Shown piece by piece: positions 13,687 through 18,230 of a DNA stretch of 18,230 nucleotides. The notes below the pieces were generated by a model that saw nothing but the letters and a program-made list of their open reading frames with translations, was not told the origin of the DNA and did not search any database. Position 1 is the first letter of the stretch. The number at the start of each line of letters is the position of its first letter. The stretch comes from Phycisphaerae bacterium (GTDB taxonomy: Bacteria > Planctomycetota > Phycisphaerae > Tepidisphaerales > Tepidisphaeraceae). Both the position numbers and the translations under genes were made by a program. The DNA is taken from the NCBI GenBank assembly GCA_030448225.1, contig JAUJNJ010000104.1, positions 1 through 18,230 of the forward strand, given 5' to 3'.

Positions 13687-15083
13687 ATGACCCAGATCCC
13701 CTCACCGGTCGACGCGATCGTCACGGCCTCGCCGATCGAGCCGACGCCGAACGACTTCGTCACCTCCGCCCGCGGCAGCGCGACGGCCGACCTCGCGCTG
13801 CGGCTCGTCACCGGCGGCAGCGCTGGTCATCATCCTGATGCTCGCGGCGCTGATCGCCGTCCTCACCCGCGCGCGCTGCCGAGCATCGAGCGGTACGGCT
13901 TCGGCTTCATCACCTCGACCACCTGGCGGCCCAACGAGATCGAGCGGCCGCTCCGCGACGCCGCCGGCAAGCTCCAGCTCGACGAGGACGGCGAGCGCGT
14001 CATGGAGACGGTGCCCCCGTCGTTCGGCGCGCTGCCGGTCATCTACGGCACCGCCGTCAGCTCGCTGATCGCGCTGGCGTTCGCGGTGCCGCTGAGCGTC
14101 GGGGCGGCGATCTTCCTCGTCCGCGTCGCGGCCCGACCTGCCGGCGGCTGGTCTCCTGGGTCGTCTACGCGGCTGTTCGGCGTGGGCATCTTCATGCTCG
14201 TCAGCTGGGTCGCCGGCGGCCGTGGGGCTACCTGATCGGCGGCGTCGCGGGCGTGGCGTCGGCGGCGGCGCTGATCCGGTTCGTGCCGAACCTGACGGCG
14301 TCGATCTCGTTCCTCGTCGAGTTCCTCGCCGCCATCCCGAGCATCGCCTACGGCATCTGGGGCCTGTTCGTGCTCGCGCCCCGTTCCTCCAGGGGAACGT
14401 CGCGGTGTGGGACTGGCTCGCCTGGACCGACCATGCCCCGGTCCTCACGTGGCTCGTCGAGGCCGTGCCCGACCACGCGACGCCCGACCCGACGGACACG
14501 CGCGTCGTCTTCCGCGGGCTCGAGCCGCTGATCAAGGCCGCGCTGGGCGGCGTGCCCGGCACCGGGTGGATGTTCACGCAGGAGAACGTCGTCGGCAAGA
14601 CGACCGTCACCCGCGATCTCGCTGACCGGCAAGGACATGTTCGCCGGCGGCCTGATCCTGGGCATCATGATCGTGCCGATCATCACCGCGATCAGCCGCG
14701 ACATCCTGCGCGTGCCCCGCGCGCAGGTCGAGGGCGCACGACCGCGGGGGGCGCGACGTGGTGGCAGAGCTCGAAGGAGATGCTGAAGTACAGCCGCAGC
14801 GGCCTGTTCGGCGATCATGCTCGGCCTCGCCCGCGCGCCGGCGAGACGATGGCCGTCACGATGGTGATCGGCAACAACAACCAGATCGAGCCCTCGCCGT
14901 TCGCGCCGGGCGCAGACGATGTCGTCGCTGCTGGCCAACGAGTTCGCCGAGGTCACCAGTGATCTGCACCGCGCGTCGCTCGTCGAGGTCGCGCTGATCC
15001 TGCTGGTGATGAGCCTCGCGTTCAACGTGATCGCCCGCTACCTCGTCGTCGGCGGGCAGTCCCGCACGTCGGCGGCGCATTGA
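13687..15083 (+). CDS. pstC: Phosphate ABC transporter permease PstC (frame broken)
   Basis: Inner-membrane permease subunit of PstSCAB. Reconstructed across frames it is about 460 residues: a cytoplasmic N-terminus (MTQIPSPVDAI, NDFVTSARGSATADLALRL), first helix LVIILMLAALIAVLT, FGALPVIYGTAVSSLIALAF, AVPLSVGAAIFLVRVA, FLVEFLAAIPSIAYGIWGLF, then a long hydrophilic loop, DMFAGGLILGIMIVPIITAI, SRDILRVPRAQVEG, YSRSGLFG, AGETMAVTMVIGNNN and the last helix VEVALILLVMSLAFNVIARY, ending at TGA 15081-15083. At least nine breaks are needed, among them near 13823, 13875, 14145, 14215, 14380, 14620, 14740, 14815, 14840 and 14920. Insertions relative to standard PstC (about 300 residues) lie before FGALP and after GIWGLFVLAP. 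The ATG at 13687 has no good ribosome binding site, so the start is uncertain. Confidence 0.88.
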
Positions 15084-15097
15084 GCCTGAAGACGTTT

Positions 15098-15201
15098 GAA
15101 CCGCAGATTGCGTGCGGATGACGCAGACGAAGATCGTGTACGGAGGCAAACGCCTGCTCCTGTTTTCCTCTGATCTGCGACATCTGCGAAATCCGCGGTT
15201 C
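15098..15201. repeat. MITE-like inverted-repeat element between pstC and pstA
   Basis: The left end begins GAACCGCAGATTGCGTGCGG and continues ATGACGCAGACGAAG. The right end, read in reverse complement, begins GAACCGCGGATTTCGCAGAT and continues GTCGCAGATCAGAG. The two arms of about 33 bases match at most positions and enclose about 40 bases. The 104-bp element fills most of the 171-base gap between pstC and pstA, while most operon junctions of this kind are short. It carries no gene and looks like a non-autonomous mobile palindrome. Confidence 0.65.
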
Positions 15202-15254
15202 GTTCATCCGCTTTGCGACGTCGTCCGTTCCTTTCGAGTCTTGAGGCTTGAGCC

Positions 15255-16102
15255 ATGGCCGATTCGATCTCGTTCCACAACACGCTGCACCGCTGGAACA
15301 GCCGGGTGATGTTCGCGGTGTGCATCGTCTTCACCGCCGCAATCCTCGCAGCCGCGCTGGTCATCGGCTACCTGATCTCGATCGCGCGAAGAACGTGAGC
15401 CTGGACTTCTTCACGAAGCTGCCGACCGGCGACGTGACCAACCCCGGCGGGATGAAGCACGCGATCATCGGCACGGTGATCCTGATCGGGCTGGCGAGCG
15501 TCGTCGGCATCCCGATCGGCATGCTGAGCGGCATCTACCTGTCCGAGTACGACACCGGCTCGTGGCTCGCCGCCCCGGTGCGCTTCATCGCCGACGTGCT
15601 GGCGGGCGTGCCGAGCATCGTGGTCGGCATCCTGGGGTACGAACTGCTCGTCGTGCCGATGGGCCACCACAACGGGTGGGCCGGCGCGCTGGCGCTGGCG
15701 TTCATCATGATCCCGATCGTCACCCGCACGACCGAGGAGATGCTCCGCCTCGTGCCCGGCAGCTACCGCGAGGCGTCGATCGCGCTGGGCGCGACGAAGG
15801 CGACGACGATCCTGCGGGTCGTGATCCCCTCGGCCACCGGCAGCATCGTGACCGGCGTGATGCTCGCGATCGCCCGCGTGGCCGGCGAGACCGCGCCGCT
15901 GCTGTTCACGGCCCTGGGCAGCCGCCTGCTGACGTTCGACCCGAACGAGCCGTTCCCGTCGCTCACCCGCGAGATCTACGAGTACGCCCGCAGCCCCTAC
16001 CAAGGCCAGAAGGACATGGCGTGGGCCGGCATCCTCGTGCTGATCGGCCTGATCTTCGTCCTGAACCTCGCCATCCGGTTCACCACGCGCCAGCGACGCT
16101 GA
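15255..16102 (+). CDS. pstA: Phosphate ABC transporter permease PstA (one frameshift)
   Basis: Second membrane subunit of PstSCAB. ATG at 15255 opens MADSISFHNTLHRWNSRV and the first membrane helix FAVCIVFTAAILAAALVIGY. Near 15388 the frame breaks in ATCGCGCGAAG (a single missing G would restore I-A-A-K-N-V), after which the protein is intact to the TGA at 16100-16102: SLDFFTKLPTGDVTNPGGMK, AIIGTVILIGLASVVGIPIG, SGIYLSEYD, FIADVLAGVPSIVVGILGYE, the EAA loop GSYREASIALGATKATTILR, VAGETAPLLFTALGS, and the last helix AGILVLIGLIFVLNLAIRF. The total of about 282 residues matches PstA. No pstB or phoU follows in the window. Confidence 0.93.
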
Positions 16103-16153
16103 CGCGCCGACGCGCGCGCAGAATGTTTCGATCACTCGCGCTCGCCGCGTAGC

Positions 16154-16247
16154 GTCCTCGAACGCCGTGGGAGCGTGCTCCCGCGGATCCCGCCAACGAA
16201 GTCGCTACACGGCTTCCCGCACTGCTAAAGCGGGGGCGTGCCCGCTT
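16154..16247. repeat. Dispersed palindromic repeat, copy 2
   Basis: CTCGAACGCCGTGGGAGC, GT, GCTCCCGCGG (stem arms 16165-16174 and 16177-16186), then a stretch GTCGCTACACGGCTTCCCGC shared in altered form with copy 3. A second hairpin, AAGCGGG (16228-16234) with CCCGCTT (16241-16247), follows directly. It lies 50 bases after pstA and may mark the end of the operon transcript. Confidence 0.75.
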
Positions 16248-16284
16248 CGGCAAGCGCGAACCTTACGCGGAGAAACGCGCGCAT

Positions 16285-16312
16285 GAAAAATCCCGCGCTC
16301 GCCACGCGGGAT
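16285..16312 (-). terminator. Intrinsic terminator of the lipoprotein gene
   Basis: On the minus strand ATCCCGCG pairs with CGCGGGAT (plus 16305-16312 and 16290-16297) around a 7-base loop and is followed by TTTT. It lies 37 bases beyond the lipoprotein stop codon. Confidence 0.75.
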
Positions 16313-16348
16313 CGGTTCCCCACCCAGTTCGGCTCGACCCGCCCCCGC

Positions 16349-16681
16349 TCATGGCAGGCTGTGCGACTTGCGGTACTCGGCGATCAGGCGGTTGCTCTCG
16401 GTGAAGCCGCTGTTCTCGAACGCGACGGTCTCGCCCTTGGGCCCGTAGTTCGGCATCTCCTTGAACGAGACCGAGCCGCCCTTGTTGAACGCCTGGAGCG
16501 ACGCCTGGCTCGCCAGGACGTAGGTCTTGCCGCCCTTCTTGACCTCGAAGTAGTTCGGCGCGGTCGACGCGGCGGCGGGCTTCTTCTTGCCGAACGGGTT
16601 GTTCATCGGCGTGCCGGCGTCGTCGGCACACCCGGGCACGCACGCGGCCGCGACCGCGGCCAGCAGAACGAAACGCTTCAT
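16349..16681 (-). CDS. Small lipoprotein of unknown function
   Basis: A 110-residue lipoprotein precursor. ATG at 16681 has AAGGAG seven bases upstream, better than an in-frame upstream start. The signal MKRFVLLAAVAAACVPGC ends in a VPGC lipobox, with C18 as the lipid-bearing residue. A short Lys/Ala linker follows (NNPFGKKKPAAAST), then a compact domain YFEVKKGGKTYVLASQASLQ, FNKGGSVSFKEMPNYGPKGE, TVAFENSG and a final helix ESNRLIAEYRKSH. The start of the domain is faintly like YHS domains (YF-x-V-x-GKTYVF), but the metal-binding residues are not obvious, so I do not assign it. It is a single-gene unit, with its own terminator, convergent with pstA. Confidence 0.75.
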   Translation of the reverse strand: MKRFVLLAAVAAACVPGCADDAGTPMNNPFGKKKPAAASTAPNYFEVKKGGKTYVLASQASLQAFNKGGSVSFKEMPNYGPKGETVAFENSGFTESNRLIAEYRKSHSLP

Positions 16682-17015
16682 GTCAGCTCCTTCCAAGCTT
16701 CCCTCGATCCCTGCCGGCCCGCACTCGGACGGACCGACGCGGGGCGGAAGATAGGCAAGCGCGGTTCAACGCGTGTTAGCGCCCCGTGAGCAACACGTTA
16801 AGCGGCGGCGCGGCTAGAACACCGCGCAGGGTCTTCGAACGCCGTGGGAGCTTGCTCCCACGGTTCCGCCGAGCGGTCGCTACACGATTTCCCGCGATGC
16901 TGTACGGAGTCGGCCCCGCGCTCGCCGGAGGAGGGCGCGTCCCCGCCCATAGACCCCGCTGCCCTCGCCGTTAGAATGGCCGCTCGTGCCCGGCCGGCAC
17001 TGAAGGGATTCGCGC
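16682..17015. other. Intergenic region between divergent lipoprotein and GH57 genes
   Basis: This 334-base region must hold the promoters of both flanking genes, but I see no convincing -35/-10 pair. It contains the inverted motif CGTGTT/AACACG near 16772-16797 and copy 3 of the dispersed palindromic repeat. No gene is supported. Confidence 0.5.
16831..16900. repeat. Dispersed palindromic repeat, copy 3
   Basis: CTTCGAACGCCGTGGGAGC, TT, GCTCCCACGG (stem arms 16842-16851 and 16854-16863), followed by GGTCGCTACACGATTTCCCG, which parallels the flank of copy 2. Similarity to copy 2 spans about 70 bases and ends near 16900. It lies about 115 bases before the GH57 start. Confidence 0.75.
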
Positions 17016-18197
17016 ATGGCCTCGGTGTGTTTCTACTTCCAGGTTCACCAGCCCTACCGCCTGAGGCGCTACAGCGTCTTCGACACCGACCGCCATTACT
17101 TCGATGACCTGAAGAACGCCGAGATCTGCCGCAAGGTCGCCGCCCGCTGTTACCTGCCGACCAACCGGATGATGCTCGACGCGATCCGCGTGCACGAGGG
17201 GCGGTTCCGCATCGCCTACTCGATCAGCGGGCTGGCGATCGAGCAGTTCCAGGCGTACGCGCCCGAGGTGCTCGACACGTTCCGCGCGCTGGCCGACACC
17301 GGGTGCGTCGAGTTCCTCGGCGAGACTTACCACCACTCGCTGGCGTTCCTGTACTCGCGCGAGGAGTTCCGCGCGCAGGTCGAGATGCACCGCGACGCGA
17401 CGAAGCGCCTGTTCGGCCAGGAGCCGCGCGTCTTCCGCAACACGGAGCTGATCTACAACAACGATTTGTCGCACTTCGTCAGCCACATGGGCTACGACGC
17501 GATCCTCGGCGAGGGCGCCGACCACATCCTCGGCTACCGCAGCCCCAACGTCGTGTACCGCCCGCCGCACGCGCCGAACCTGAAGCTGCTGCTGAAGAAC
17601 TACCGCCTCAGCGACGACATCGCGTTCCGCTTCAGCAACCGCAACTGGGAACAATGGCCGCTGACGGCCGAGAAGTTCGCGCAGTGGGTGACGCAGATCA
17701 ACGGGCACGGGCAGGTGTGCAACCTGTTCATGGACTACGAGACGTTCGGCGAGCACCAGTGGGCCGAGACCGGCATCTTCGACTTCCTCCGCCACCTGCC
17801 CGGCGAGGTGATGCGCTCGTCGCGCGAGAACGACTTCCTCACCCCCAGCCAGGTGATCGACCGCTACGACGCCGCCGGCGAGGTCGACGTGCCGCACATG
17901 GTGAGCTGGGCCGACACCGAGCGCGACCTGTCGGCGTGGCTCGGCAACGCGATGCAGTCCAACGCGCTGCACGAGCTCTACAAGCTCGAGGGCGCCCTGA
18001 AGGAAAAAGCCGACCCCGTGCTGCTGGACGACTGGCGGCGGCTGACGACCAGCGACCACTTCTACTACATGTGTACGAAGTACTGGGCCGACGGCGACGT
18101 GCATAAGTACTTCAGCCCCTACGAGAGCCCCTACGATAGCTACATCAACTTCATGAACGTGCTCGACAACGTCCAGACCCGCCTGCGCCAGGAGTAG
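17016..18197 (+). CDS. Family 57 glycoside hydrolase (alpha-amylase/4-alpha-glucanotransferase type)
   Basis: A 393-residue GH57 enzyme that acts on alpha-1,4-glucans such as glycogen or starch with retention of configuration. The five conserved GH57 regions are visible: HQP at 11-13, GETYHH at 102-107, FRNTELIYNN with nucleophile E144, FMDYETFGEHQW with acid/base D240, and SWAD at 297-300. There is no signal peptide, so it is cytoplasmic, which suits glycogen turnover. At 393 residues it corresponds to the compact catalytic core; many GH57 enzymes are longer. ATG at 17016 has GAAGGGA about 8 bases upstream. The sequence AGGAG at its end serves the next gene, which starts 4 bases later; in related genomes a glycosyltransferase often follows, but that cannot be seen here. 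Whether it is an amylase, glucanotransferase or branching enzyme is open. Confidence 0.93.
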   Translation: MASVCFYFQVHQPYRLRRYSVFDTDRHYFDDLKNAEICRKVAARCYLPTNRMMLDAIRVHEGRFRIAYSISGLAIEQFQAYAPEVLDTFRALADTGCVEFLGETYHHSLAFLYSREEFRAQVEMHRDATKRLFGQEPRVFRNTELIYNNDLSHFVSHMGYDAILGEGADHILGYRSPNVVYRPPHAPNLKLLLKNYRLSDDIAFRFSNRNWEQWPLTAEKFAQWVTQINGHGQVCNLFMDYETFGEHQWAETGIFDFLRHLPGEVMRSSRENDFLTPSQVIDRYDAAGEVDVPHMVSWADTERDLSAWLGNAMQSNALHELYKLEGALKEKADPVLLDDWRRLTTSDHFYYMCTKYWADGDVHKYFSPYESPYDSYINFMNVLDNVQTRLRQE

Positions 18198-18200
18198 CCA

Positions 18201-18230
18201 GTGACTGGATCACACACATCACGTTCCGAC
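18201..18230 (+). CDS. Start of a following gene (partial, runs off the right edge)
   Basis: GTG at 18201 follows the GH57 stop codon by 3 bases and has a good AGGAG (18190-18194) at 6-base spacing, located within the end of the GH57 gene. The ten visible codons read MTGSHTSRSD. This spacing points to translational coupling with the GH57 gene. The product cannot be identified. Confidence 0.45.
   Translation, partial: MTGSHTSRSD

Noticed and set aside
16971..18104. Long minus-strand open frame opposite the GH57 gene
   Set aside because: The plus strand encodes all five GH57 motifs; the minus frame has none and is low-complexity.
1..18230. tRNA, rRNA, CRISPR arrays, integrases or transposase genes
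   Set aside because: I looked for cloverleaf arms ending in CCA-like tails, regularly spaced repeats and recombinase motifs on both strands and saw none that could be supported.

Overview
This is a GC-rich bacterial window. It probably comes from a planctomycete, perhaps of the Phycisphaerae. The evidence is the composition, a small membrane protein carrying a CGxCGYD...CPECG zinc-ribbon tail of a kind I associate with planctomycetes, a secreted FAD-dependent oxidoreductase with a golvesin-like C-terminal domain, and many short palindromic repeats between genes. This placement is inference; no rRNA or marker tree is available here.

Layout, left to right. (1) 1-1115, minus: a GspE/PilB-type secretion ATPase lacking its zinc finger, with the first bases of a following gene at the window edge. 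(2) 1348-3516, minus: a secreted FAD-dependent oxidoreductase. (3) 3839-6340, minus: ribonuclease R, with a sigma70-like promoter upstream and an intrinsic terminator that overlaps its last codons. (4) 6717-11190, minus: a threonine-synthase-like enzyme, an exported protein of unknown function, a MoaD/ThiS-type sulfur carrier ending in GG, a membrane protein, a NIL-domain protein and a zinc-ribbon membrane protein. A SAM-I-type riboswitch with a visible terminator and antiterminator precedes the first gene. (5) 11691-12137, plus: a stand-alone response regulator receiver. (6) 12462-16102, plus: the phosphate ABC transporter genes pstS, pstC and pstA, preceded by 11-bp-spaced TTAAC-like repeats resembling a PhoB/PhoP operator; pstB is not in the window. 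(7) 16349-16681, minus: a small lipoprotein with its own terminator. (8) 17016-18197, plus: a family 57 glycoside hydrolase, probably translationally coupled to a gene that starts at the right edge.

The most interesting part is region 4. A SAM riboswitch normally controls methionine and sulfur genes. Here it controls a threonine-synthase-like PLP enzyme with an unusual active-site lysine motif, and the same strand downstream carries a sulfur-carrier protein and a NIL-domain protein, both families tied to sulfur or methionine metabolism. Together they suggest a sulfur-carrier-dependent homocysteine or related route in which the ThrC-like enzyme works on O-phosphohomoserine. That function is a hypothesis.

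Two blocks (about 6950-9450 and 13100-15400) are full of single- or double-base indels that break otherwise well-conserved proteins. The breaks cluster at GCG/GCC junctions, so I read them as sequence errors rather than gene decay. Genes in these blocks are given as whole reconstructed CDSs with the breaks noted.
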